DNA of 48,146 bases from Myxococcus sp. CA023 (GTDB taxonomy: Bacteria; Myxococcota; Myxococcia; Myxococcales; Myxococcaceae), in contig NZ_JAAEAH010000072.1 of assembly GCF_010998615.1 (NCBI RefSeq), positions 1-48,146 on the forward strand, written 5' to 3'. Within the stretch, counting starts at the first letter, position 1; the number at the start of each line of letters is the position of its first letter. Positions 10,919 through 17,568 of this stretch are shown here, piece by piece. The notes beneath the pieces were generated by a model. It was given only the letters and a program-made list of their open reading frames with translations, was not told where the DNA came from and did not search any database. The position numbers and the translations under genes were made by a program.

Positions 10919-11305
10919 ATGAACATCGTCTTCTGGATTCTTCAGGCCATCCTCGCGCTGCTGTTCCTCGCAGGCGGGTCGTACAAGGCGTTCTCGTTCC
11001 AGCAGCTCGCGAGCCAGTTCAGCGAGGTCCCCCTCGGGGCATGGCGGGCACTCGGCTTCCTTGAGATGGCCGGTGGCGTGCTGCTCATCATCCCGGCGGC
11101 GTTCAAGTGGATGCCCAGCCTCACCGCGCACGCGGCCGCGGTGCTCACGTTCGAGACGTTCGCGCTCGCCGTGCTGTACGCGCGTCATTCGACGAAGATG
11201 ACGCCCGAGAACCCGATGCTCTGGTCGCTCGTGATGGGTGTGCTCATCGCCTTCGTGGCGTACGGCCGCTACATCCTCAATCCGGTGGTGGCCGCCGCCG
11301 CGTGA
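10919..11305 (+). CDS. DoxX family membrane protein
   Basis: A 128-aa inner-membrane protein with four hydrophobic segments (about 4-20, 47-63, 72-90 and 102-120) in the DoxX/DoxD-like arrangement. Typical is the N-terminal FLAGGSYKAFSF and the short loop around GAWRALGFLEMAGG. It starts 17 bp after the SRPBCC stop and ends just before a perfect hairpin, so it closes the three-gene operon. Its biochemical role is not established for this subgroup. Confidence 0.85.
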   Translation: MNIVFWILQAILALLFLAGGSYKAFSFQQLASQFSEVPLGAWRALGFLEMAGGVLLIIPAAFKWMPSLTAHAAAVLTFETFALAVLYARHSTKMTPENPMLWSLVMGVLIAFVAYGRYILNPVVAAAA

Positions 11306-11312
11306 CGCGATG

Positions 11313-11339
11313 ACGGACGATGCCCGCGACATCGTCCGT
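11313..11339. terminator. Hairpin terminator between the DoxX and Uma2 genes
   Basis: A perfect 10-bp stem, ACGGACGATG (11313-11322) with CATCGTCCGT (11330-11339), encloses a 7-nt loop, 7 bp after the doxX-like stop. It also lies downstream of the convergent Uma2-family gene. Confidence 0.7.
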
Positions 11340-11365
11340 GAACTCAGCGCGGGCGCCAACGCGCC

Positions 11366-11971
11366 TCACGGGACAGCCACCAGCAGCGAGGGCTTCTCGG
11401 AGCCTTCGGGCAGCCACAGCGAGCCCAGCTCCAGCGTCGAGGACGGGAAGGGGTCGGCCCGCACCAGCGAGTCATCCTCGTAGCTTCCCGTCAGCAGCCA
11501 GCCCCGCTTGACGCGCTGGTACACCTCCAGCGTGCGCGCAGCGGGGTCCACCAGCCACACGTGCGACACGCCCGCGCGCGCGTAGAGCGGCAGCTTGCGC
11601 GCACGGTCCAACGCGGCGGTGGAGGGCGTCAGCACCTCGCAGACCCAGTCTGGCACCAGCGTGAGGAAGGGGACGTCCGGCTCGAAGGGGACGTCCACGC
11701 GCTCGCGGCGCCAGCCGGCCATGTCCGGCACGAGCATGTCGTGACCGAGGTGCAGCTCGGGCGCGCGCAGGAAGCACCAGCGGCCACTGCCGCCACGGCG
11801 CTTGTCGAGCTGCTCCCCCAGCTCCACGCCCAGCATGAAGGCCGCGCGCGTCTGCGCGGCAGTGGGACGAGGCGAGGCGACCAGCTCCTCGTCCAGAATC
11901 TCCCCCACCCAGCCTGAGGGCAGGGCCGAGAGCATCGAATGGTTCGCCAGGGGGATGATGCCTTCAATCAC
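11366..11971 (-). CDS. Uma2 family (DUF820) putative endonuclease-fold protein
   Basis: A 201-aa PD-(D/E)XK-fold protein of the Uma2/DUF820 family. Recognisable parts are WVGEILDEELVASPRP near the N-terminus, the acidic pair in LVPDMAGWRR, then WVCEVLTPSTAALDRARKL and the closing YARAGVSHVWLVDPAARTLEVYQ. These are the conserved strand and helix around the presumed active site. The GTG at 11971 was chosen because GGAGG lies 4 bases upstream. The frame continues to 12337 but would then overlap mnmE, which is unlikely. An ATG at 11935 is a weaker alternative. Function in vivo is unknown for nearly all members, which often expand in cyanobacteria and myxobacteria. Confidence 0.82.
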   Translation of the reverse strand: MIEGIIPLANHSMLSALPSGWVGEILDEELVASPRPTAAQTRAAFMLGVELGEQLDKRRGGSGRWCFLRAPELHLGHDMLVPDMAGWRRERVDVPFEPDVPFLTLVPDWVCEVLTPSTAALDRARKLPLYARAGVSHVWLVDPAARTLEVYQRVKRGWLLTGSYEDDSLVRADPFPSSTLELGSLWLPEGSEKPSLLVAVP

Positions 11972-12047
11972 AGCGCCTCCGAGAATCACCGGTTGAGGCG
12001 GGCATTCTAGGGGGGCGTCTGACACGTCCTCCGCTCGGCGGAAGGCG

Positions 12048-13376
12048 TCATTTCCCGATGCAGAAACGCTGGAAGATTGCGTCCAGCAGGGCCTCCGAAA
12101 CGACGGTACCGGACACTTCGCCGAGCGCCTCCAGCGCGAGCCCCACTTCACCGGAGACGACTTCCAGGGTGGACACGCGCGAGGCACTCTCCGCGCGGCC
12201 CAGCGCCTCGGACGCGCGACGCAAGGCATCGGCGTGACGTTCGGAGACAAGGGCCACCGCCGAGGGCGTGCCACCGCCCCACAGCCGCCCGAGCATGTCG
12301 TCGCGCAGCGCGTCCACACCTTCACCCGTGAGGCCACTCACACGCTGGCGCGGCGAGCCGGATACCGCAGCCACATCACACTTCCCGTCCACGACCAGCA
12401 CGTGCGTGCCACCCGCGTCACGCGTCCACGCATCCGCCTCTGCCTGCGTGACACCCGGCGGTAGCACGAGCACCGCCAGGTCCACGCCCACGAGCAACTC
12501 CCGCGTTCGCGCGATGCCCAGCGCCTCGACACGTCCCGGCGTCTCCCGCAGCCCCGCGGTGTCGAAGAGCGTCACCGCCAGCCCATCCCATTCGACACGG
12601 GCCTCCAACGCATCGCGCGTGGTGCCGGGCTCGTCATCCACCAGCGCGCGAGACTCGCCCACCAGCCGGTTGAACAGCGTGGACTTGCCCGCGTTGACGG
12701 GACCGAACAGCGCCACGCGCGCGCCCCGGCGCACCAGCCGGCCCCGGCCCGCCTCGGACAGCAGCGCCTCCGCCTGAGCACGCAGCGCAGTGACACGCGC
12801 ATCCACGTCCTCATCCGCGCCCTCTGCTTCATCGGGGAAGCTGAGCACGCCCTCCATGTCCGCATGCAGCGCGCGCAGCGGCTCCTCCAGCGCCTGCACA
12901 CGCGAGGCGAGTACACCGGAGAGTCCCGCGGCGGCAGCGCGCACCGCGGCCTCCGAGTCCGCCGCCACCAGGTCCGCCACGGCCTCCGCGCGCGTGAGGT
13001 CCAACCGCCCGTTGAGGAACGCGCGACGCGTGAACTCACCCGGCGCGGCATGGCGCACACGCGCGTCCTCCAACGCCCGAGCCAGCAGCAGCCGCAAGAG
13101 CCGCGGACTGCCATGCGCCTGCAACTCCACCACGTCCTCACCCGTGAAGGACTGCGGCCCACGGAAGTAGAGGAACAGGCCCTCATCCAGCGAGCGGCCC
13201 TCCGCGTCCACGAAGGACGCGAGGTACGCATGGCGCGGCGTGGGCTGCGCGGGAATACCCGGGGCCAGCAGCCGGCCCACATCCAGGGCCGCGGGGCCCG
13301 ACAGGCGGAGGATGCCCACGGCGCCCGCGGCAGGTGCGGTGGCCAGGGCGGCGATGGTCATGGAAGAAGACGTCAT
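12048..13376 (-). CDS. mnmE: tRNA uridine-5-carboxymethylaminomethyl GTPase MnmE
   Basis: A 442-aa GTPase that with MnmG makes cmnm5U34 in tRNA. The N-terminal folate-binding domain opens with TIAALATAPAAGAVGILRLSGP and contains RAFLNGRLDLTRAEAVADL. The G domain has G1 GPVNAGKST, the switch region EPGTTRD and G3 DTAGLRET. The C-terminal tail is FCIGK, with the catalytic-site Cys of the family. The G4 motif, normally NKxD, reads GKCD here. MnmG is not in this window. Start candidates are ATG 13376 (chosen) and ATG 13361; neither has a strong ribosome binding site. It is the last gene of the rpmH-to-mnmE group. Confidence 0.94.
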   Translation of the reverse strand: MTSSSMTIAALATAPAAGAVGILRLSGPAALDVGRLLAPGIPAQPTPRHAYLASFVDAEGRSLDEGLFLYFRGPQSFTGEDVVELQAHGSPRLLRLLLARALEDARVRHAAPGEFTRRAFLNGRLDLTRAEAVADLVAADSEAAVRAAAAGLSGVLASRVQALEEPLRALHADMEGVLSFPDEAEGADEDVDARVTALRAQAEALLSEAGRGRLVRRGARVALFGPVNAGKSTLFNRLVGESRALVDDEPGTTRDALEARVEWDGLAVTLFDTAGLRETPGRVEALGIARTRELLVGVDLAVLVLPPGVTQAEADAWTRDAGGTHVLVVDGKCDVAAVSGSPRQRVSGLTGEGVDALRDDMLGRLWGGGTPSAVALVSERHADALRRASEALGRAESASRVSTLEVVSGEVGLALEALGEVSGTVVSEALLDAIFQRFCIGK

Positions 13377-13425
13377 ACGCGGCCGGTGGAGCGCATCCAC
13401 CCTGAACAGCGCGGGCCCCGCTGCT

Positions 13426-13653
13426 TCAGCGGTTGCCCAGGGGAGGCGTGGAGCCGCGGGCGGCCTTCTCCACGGCCTCGCGGTTCTCCTCGATGTACCG
13501 CTCCACCGCCGCGTCCTCGAGCTCCAGGTCCCGTAGGACGCCCGGATAGACGAAGCGGAACGCGGGGGACTCCTCGTCCCCGCGAAGGCGGAAGCTCATC
13601 TTGAGCACCGCCGCGCCGTACAGCTTGTCCTTGAGAGCTTTCGCCTTGCCCAT
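13426..13653 (-). CDS. hypothetical 75-aa protein between jag and mnmE
   Basis: I do not recognise a family. The protein is 75 aa, highly charged and without membrane segments: basic N-terminus (MGKAKALKDKLYGAAVLK), then a beta-like FRLRGDEESPAFRFVYPG, then an acidic helix (LELEDAAVERYIEENREAVEKA). The ATG at 13653 is preceded by ACGAGGG at good spacing. It lies 48 bp downstream of jag and about 50 bp before mnmE on the same strand, so it is probably cotranscribed in the ribosome/membrane-biogenesis group. Confidence 0.7.
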   Translation of the reverse strand: MGKAKALKDKLYGAAVLKMSFRLRGDEESPAFRFVYPGVLRDLELEDAAVERYIEENREAVEKAARGSTPPLGNR

Positions 13654-13701
13654 CCCTCGTCTCGCTTCGGGAGCCCCGGCGCGCGCGGCGCGCCCAGCGG
13701 C

Positions 13702-14475
13702 TCACGCGTCGAAGTCGTCCTCGTCGTCCGGCAGCATGCTCCGCTTGGGAAGCGGGGCGGGCTTGTCCGGAGTGAACACCACGCGGCGGTTTCGGCCCTC
13801 GCCCTCCGCCGACACCTTCACGCCACCCATTCCTTCTACTGACGTGAGGACGCGCGCGCGGTCTTCAAGCTGCATGGCGGCAATCGCGTAGAAGCGGCCC
13901 AGGCTGCCCGACTTCTCCGCGAGCTGCCGGACAGCCGCCTTCAGCGCGGCATCCTCTTCCACCGTCACCGAGCGCTCATCCCCCTCACCCTTGCTGGCGG
14001 GAGCGGCCTTGGCGGCGGGCGCCTGCGCACCCCGCTGGCCCCCCTTCGCCGGAGCAGGCGCTGGCGCCTGGGCCGCCGCGGCACGGGGCGCGGCGGGGGC
14101 GGGCGCTGCCGGAGCCGAGGCTTGAGCCGCGGCCTGGGGCTCACGGCGCTGCCGGGGCTCCGGATGCACACCCGCACCCAGCATCACCCAGCGCCGGTCG
14201 GCGCCAGGGCGATGCAGCATCTTGTTCAACAGGAACTGGAGCGAGTCCACCACCTGACTGCGCCGTCCCACCTCCACGCCGGGAGGCGGTGCGGGCTCGA
14301 AGTGGAGCGCCACCGACAGGCTGCCGTCGGCGGCGTCCTTCATGTCCAGCCGCGCCGGGAAGCCCATCAGCCCGAGGATGTCGCCGAGGAGCTTCTCCAC
14401 ACGGCCCCGGAACTCTCCGGACGAATCGCCGGAGGCCGGGGTGGACGGCGTCTGCTGGGGAACCTGCTCGCTCAC
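13702..14475 (-). CDS. jag: Jag/KhpB-like RNA-binding protein (KH plus R3H)
   Basis: A 257-aa cytoplasmic RNA-binding protein of the Jag (SpoIIIJ-associated, KhpB) family. A KH-like part lies at about 20-115 (VEKLLGDILGLMGF ... SQVVDSLQFLLNKML). An Ala/Pro-rich linker (about 125-185) follows, then an R3H-like part at 190-245 ending SAEGEGRNRRVVFTP. The Arg-x3-His pair that names R3H is not preserved (QLEDRARVLTSV). The N-terminal Jag_N domain is missing, as in many proteobacterial forms. The GTG at 14475 is chosen because GGGAGG lies just upstream and it overlaps the yidC stop by 4 bp (GTGA), implying coupled translation. Confidence 0.85.
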   Translation of the reverse strand: MSEQVPQQTPSTPASGDSSGEFRGRVEKLLGDILGLMGFPARLDMKDAADGSLSVALHFEPAPPPGVEVGRRSQVVDSLQFLLNKMLHRPGADRRWVMLGAGVHPEPRQRREPQAAAQASAPAAPAPAAPRAAAAQAPAPAPAKGGQRGAQAPAAKAAPASKGEGDERSVTVEEDAALKAAVRQLAEKSGSLGRFYAIAAMQLEDRARVLTSVEGMGGVKVSAEGEGRNRRVVFTPDKPAPLPKRSMLPDDEDDFDA

Positions 14476-16283
14476 TTGCGCCTGCCTCCCGCACCGGCCA
14501 CCGCCGGCGTCCCACCGCCCGTCTGGGGCTTGTTCCGGTCCAGCCACTTCCGCAGGCCGTACTGCTGCGCGATGGAGAGGATGTTGTTCGTGAAGATGTA
14601 GAGCGACAGGCCGGCCGGGTACTGGAGCAGCGTCAGCGTGAAGATGATGGGCAGGAACCAGGTCATGATCTTCGCCTGGGTCGCATCCATCATCTGCGGC
14701 TGCATCTTCTGGGTGATGACCATGGACACGCCCAGCGCCAGCGGCAACAGGTACGTGGGGTCCTTGTAGGTCAGGTCACGCCAGATGGGCCCGATGAAGG
14801 GCTCGCCGTAGATGTCGAAGCTGTTGCGCAGCGCGGTGAACAGGGCAATCCACACCGGCATCTGGATAAGGAGGGGGAGACACCCGCCCAGCGGGTTCAC
14901 CTTGGCCTCCTGGTACAGCTTCATGATTTCGAGGTTCTGCTGCTCGCGGTTGTCCGCGTGCTTCTTGCGGATCTCCTCCATGCGCGGCTGGAGCTTCTTC
15001 ACCTCTTCCATGCTGACCATGGAGCGGTAGGTGAGGGGCAGCAGGACGAGCTTCACCACCACCGTGAGCAGGATGATGGCCACGCCCCAGTTGCCGGTGA
15101 CGCCGTAGAAGAACTTCATGACCCACAGCAGGACCTTGCAGATGACGGCCCAGATGCCGAAGTCCACCGTCTCCGCCAGCGGCGGATGGAACGTCGCGTC
15201 CGTCTGGCCGGTGGCCGCGCGCAGCGAGGCGCCGGGCACCTGGGCCAGCAGGTCCGTATCCTTGGGGCCGAAGTAGCCGCCGAAGCGCAGCGTCACCGTC
15301 TCGCCCGGGGCGGCCGTAATCGGGAAGGACGCCGTCACCTTACGCAGGGTGGGCGTGGCCTCGAAGGAGCACGAGCCGGCGCGCGGCCCTTCCAGCGGGT
15401 AGAGCGCGGACAGGAAGTACTGCTGGTCGATGCCGAAGAACTGAATCTGGCCGCGGGTGTCCTCGGCGTCCGGATGGTCGTCGCCCGGGCTCATCTTCTG
15501 GAGCTTGTCACCCACCCAGCAGGCGGAGCGGCTCAGGTTGCCCACGCCGCCGAAGAAGGACGGCGCGTGCTCGAAGTTGGGGTCGATGGCGCGGTTGTGG
15601 TGCACCTGCAGTTCGCCGCTCTGCGGCTGGCCGGAGGTGTTGCGCACCTGGAGCGTGTAGCTCAGCTCGAACCCGTCCATGGGCCACTTGACCGTCTTCA
15701 CGACCTCCCACGGTCCGCGGCGGCCAGTGAAGGTGACGCCGTCCGCGTTGCCGGGGGCGCCTTCATCCAGGGCGTAGTTCAGGTCCGCGGGCAGCGGGCT
15801 GGCGCCGGTGATGGATACGGCCAGCGGCAGCGGTTGGCCCGGGGTGGGGCGCGCCAGGTCCATCTGCGGCGCGGGGGGAATCTCCTTGCCGAACAGCTTC
15901 TGGAAGCCCTGGGTGACGGTGAGCTCCTGCTGCTCCCGCATCTTCGCGCCCTTGAGCACGGCGGCGGTGAGGCCGGCGCCCTCGGAGGAGAAGGCGTAGG
16001 TGGCCTCGTCGCGCTGCAGCTCCACCTTGCGCGCCGGAGGCGGCGGGGCCTCCGCGGTGGCGCCCGTCCCGGTACCGCCTTCGGGAGGCTGGACGGCCGG
16101 GGGAGTGCCGGCATCGGCGGGCGCAGTGGCCACCACGCCCGCGTCGGGGATTTCCGAGCCGGGCGGAGGTGGAGTGGGCGCGAAGAAGAAGGTGTAGACG
16201 GCAGTGGCCGCGAACGAGAGGGCCAGGGCCGCCAGCAGTCGCTTCTGCGAATCGTTCGACTGGGGCGAGAGCGGATCGTTCAT
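14472..16283 (-). CDS. yidC: Membrane protein insertase YidC
   Basis: A 603-aa inner-membrane insertase, Gram-negative type. An N-terminal helix (about 13-30) is followed by an Ala/Pro/Gly linker, the large periplasmic P1 domain (about 95-350) and the conserved C-terminal insertase core. In the core the first helix contains LWVMKFFYGVTGNWGVAIILL, with its conserved positively charged Arg a little later in PLTYRSM. Then come NPLGGCLPLLIQMPVWIALF and the closing YIFTNNILSIAQQYGLRKWL. The ATG at 16283 follows GGAGGGGGGAG; an in-frame ATG 33 bases upstream was rejected. It is coupled to jag downstream and follows yidD. Confidence 0.96.
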   Translation of the reverse strand: MNDPLSPQSNDSQKRLLAALALSFAATAVYTFFFAPTPPPPGSEIPDAGVVATAPADAGTPPAVQPPEGGTGTGATAEAPPPPARKVELQRDEATYAFSSEGAGLTAAVLKGAKMREQQELTVTQGFQKLFGKEIPPAPQMDLARPTPGQPLPLAVSITGASPLPADLNYALDEGAPGNADGVTFTGRRGPWEVVKTVKWPMDGFELSYTLQVRNTSGQPQSGELQVHHNRAIDPNFEHAPSFFGGVGNLSRSACWVGDKLQKMSPGDDHPDAEDTRGQIQFFGIDQQYFLSALYPLEGPRAGSCSFEATPTLRKVTASFPITAAPGETVTLRFGGYFGPKDTDLLAQVPGASLRAATGQTDATFHPPLAETVDFGIWAVICKVLLWVMKFFYGVTGNWGVAIILLTVVVKLVLLPLTYRSMVSMEEVKKLQPRMEEIRKKHADNREQQNLEIMKLYQEAKVNPLGGCLPLLIQMPVWIALFTALRNSFDIYGEPFIGPIWRDLTYKDPTYLLPLALGVSMVITQKMQPQMMDATQAKIMTWFLPIIFTLTLLQYPAGLSLYIFTNNILSIAQQYGLRKWLDRNKPQTGGGTPAVAGAGGRRK

Positions 16284-16332
16284 AGACTCCCCCCTCCACG
16301 AGGGAGAGGGCGGCAATGGGTGGAACCCCTCG

Positions 16333-16551
16333 TCACGGCACCGGGTCGATACCGCCGGGGTGGAAGGGCTGGCAGCGCACGAGCCGCCAGAGAGTGAGCC
16401 ACGACCCCTTGAGGCCGCCGTGCTTCTCCAGCGCCTCCATGGCGTACGTGGAGCAGGAGGGATGGAACCGGCACACCTTGGGGAGCAGCGGTCCGAGGAA
16501 CTTCCGGTAGAAGCGGATGGGCAGCGAGATGACGAAGGCCAGGGGGCTCAT
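16333..16551 (-). CDS. yidD: Membrane protein insertion efficiency factor YidD
   Basis: A 72-aa member of the YidD family, a small membrane-associated protein that aids YidC-dependent insertion. Signature CRFHPSCSTYAMEALEKHG and the C-terminal RCQPFHPGGIDPVP are both intact, and the N-terminal amphipathic helix (LAFVISLPIRFYRKFLGPLL) is present. The ATG at 16551 overlaps the rnpA stop by 4 bp (ATGA at 16548-16551), so it is translationally coupled to rnpA and lies 49 bp before yidC. Confidence 0.95.
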   Translation of the reverse strand: MSPLAFVISLPIRFYRKFLGPLLPKVCRFHPSCSTYAMEALEKHGGLKGSWLTLWRLVRCQPFHPGGIDPVP

Positions 16552-16970
16552 CTGGGCGGCTCCTTCGGCTTCGTCTCCGCCGCGCGAGGCAGCCGCTGCA
16601 GCTTACGGGTGACACCGTCAAAGGCACGTGACAACGCCGGAAAGGAAGCATCCTTCGCGGAGGAGCGTGCCACCAGGACGACGTCCAGGCCTGACGGCCA
16701 TTGCATGCGGCGCTTCCGAAAAAGCTCCCGCAAGACGCGCCTCAAGCGCGCTCGGACGACGGCGTTGCCCACTTTGCTCGACACGGTCAGGCCAACACGT
16801 GAGTACGGTCGACCATTGCGCTTCACGAGGGCCAGGAGGCAGTCCGAAGGGACTTTCTGCCCACCTTCCTGGACCTCGAGGAACTCGCGCCGTTGAAGCA
16901 GGCGCAGGGCCTTGGGGAAGCGCTGGTCTGCCGGGCTGGACTGGCCCGGCGTCGCACCCTCGGCCCTCAC
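16548..16970 (-). CDS. rnpA: Ribonuclease P protein component RnpA
   Basis: A 140-aa basic protein subunit of RNase P, which matures tRNA 5' ends. The N-terminus has the family pattern RFPKALRLLQRREFLEV; RPYSRVGLTVSSKVGNAV leads into the signature helix. That helix normally reads RNRxKR but here reads RARLRR, so the central Asn is Ala while the arginines are kept. A C-terminal Lys/Pro tail extends past the usual domain. The GTG at 16970 starts 12 bp after the rpmH stop, and I see no better start. It is cotranscribed with rpmH and coupled to yidD. Confidence 0.93.
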   Translation of the reverse strand: MRAEGATPGQSSPADQRFPKALRLLQRREFLEVQEGGQKVPSDCLLALVKRNGRPYSRVGLTVSSKVGNAVVRARLRRVLRELFRKRRMQWPSGLDVVLVARSSAKDASFPALSRAFDGVTRKLQRLPRAAETKPKEPPR

Positions 16971-16982
16971 ACGCGAACTCGC

Positions 16983-17135
16983 TTACTTCTTGGGAGCGGA
17001 CACGACGAGCCGCTTGCGACCCTTCGCACGACGGCGCTTGAGGACATCCCGGCCGCCCTTCGTGGCGTTCCGCTTGCGGAACCCGTGGGCGCGATTGCGG
17101 CGGACCTTCGACGGCTGGTACGTGCGCTTGGACAC
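16983..17135 (-). CDS. rpmH: 50S ribosomal protein L34
   Basis: A 50-aa protein read directly from the minus strand: it begins SKRTYQPSKVRRNRAHGFR after the initiator and ends VVSAPKK, with the family core KRNATKGGRDVLKRRRAKGRKRL. It starts at a GTG (17135) with AAGGAG eight bases upstream and ends with TAA at 16983-16985. It heads the rpmH-rnpA-yidD-yidC-jag group, the most conserved gene order around bacterial origins. Confidence 0.96.
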   Translation of the reverse strand: MSKRTYQPSKVRRNRAHGFRKRNATKGGRDVLKRRRAKGRKRLVVSAPKK

Positions 17136-17568
17136 GGCTCTTACTCCTTGGTGATGACGGCGGCGCCTCCTACCGCTCCGGCGCGACCTGAACTAGGGAA
17201 AGGGGCGGGTCCGTACCCCCATTTCCAGGGTAAGTCAACGTTGGATCACCCTGGCCCACCCGGGAACCCACGCCCGGAGGCCCGATCGGACCGCCCGAAG
17301 TAGGGCCATGAAGGTCTGGGTAATGCTGACGGTGCCGACCACCGCCCAACGCACGGCGGCAGGAGTCTAACCGCGAACAGCGTGGGCGTCTGTTTCCCTG
17401 GCGCTTCTTTCCAGTGAGGGCCTGCCAGCCCGGGCGCCCAACGGCCTCAGACTCGCAATAACTGAGAGCGCTGGGGGTCGCGGATACCCATCCAGGGACA
17501 CCATCATTTTTTTGCGAAGGACCTTTTGAAGGCCCGTTCTTTCGCAAACCCCACACAAAGGTGTCCAC
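17136..17568. other. Divergent intergenic region, rpmH to the 808-aa gene
   Basis: This 433-bp gap holds no protein-like frame. It contains the rpmH ribosome binding site and promoter candidate on the left. On the right is TTTGCGAA (17511-17518) paired with TTCGCAAA (17541-17548), enclosing CCTTTTGAAGG. That right-hand structure begins in a seven-T run in otherwise GC-rich DNA and ends 20 bp before the 808-aa gene. No good DnaA box was found in it. Confidence 0.5.
17210..17238 (-). promoter_or_regulatory. Candidate promoter of the rpmH operon
   Basis: On the minus strand TTGACT (17238-17233) and TACGGA (17215-17210) are 17 nt apart, giving a leader of roughly 70 nt before rpmH. The -35 box is good, the -10 box is poor. 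It overlaps the inverted repeat CCAGGGT/ACCCTGG (17225-17231 with 17248-17254). Confidence 0.4.

Noticed and set aside
14289..16397. A plus-strand frame of about 700 codons opposite yidC and jag
   Set aside because: Antisense artefact over well-supported genes.
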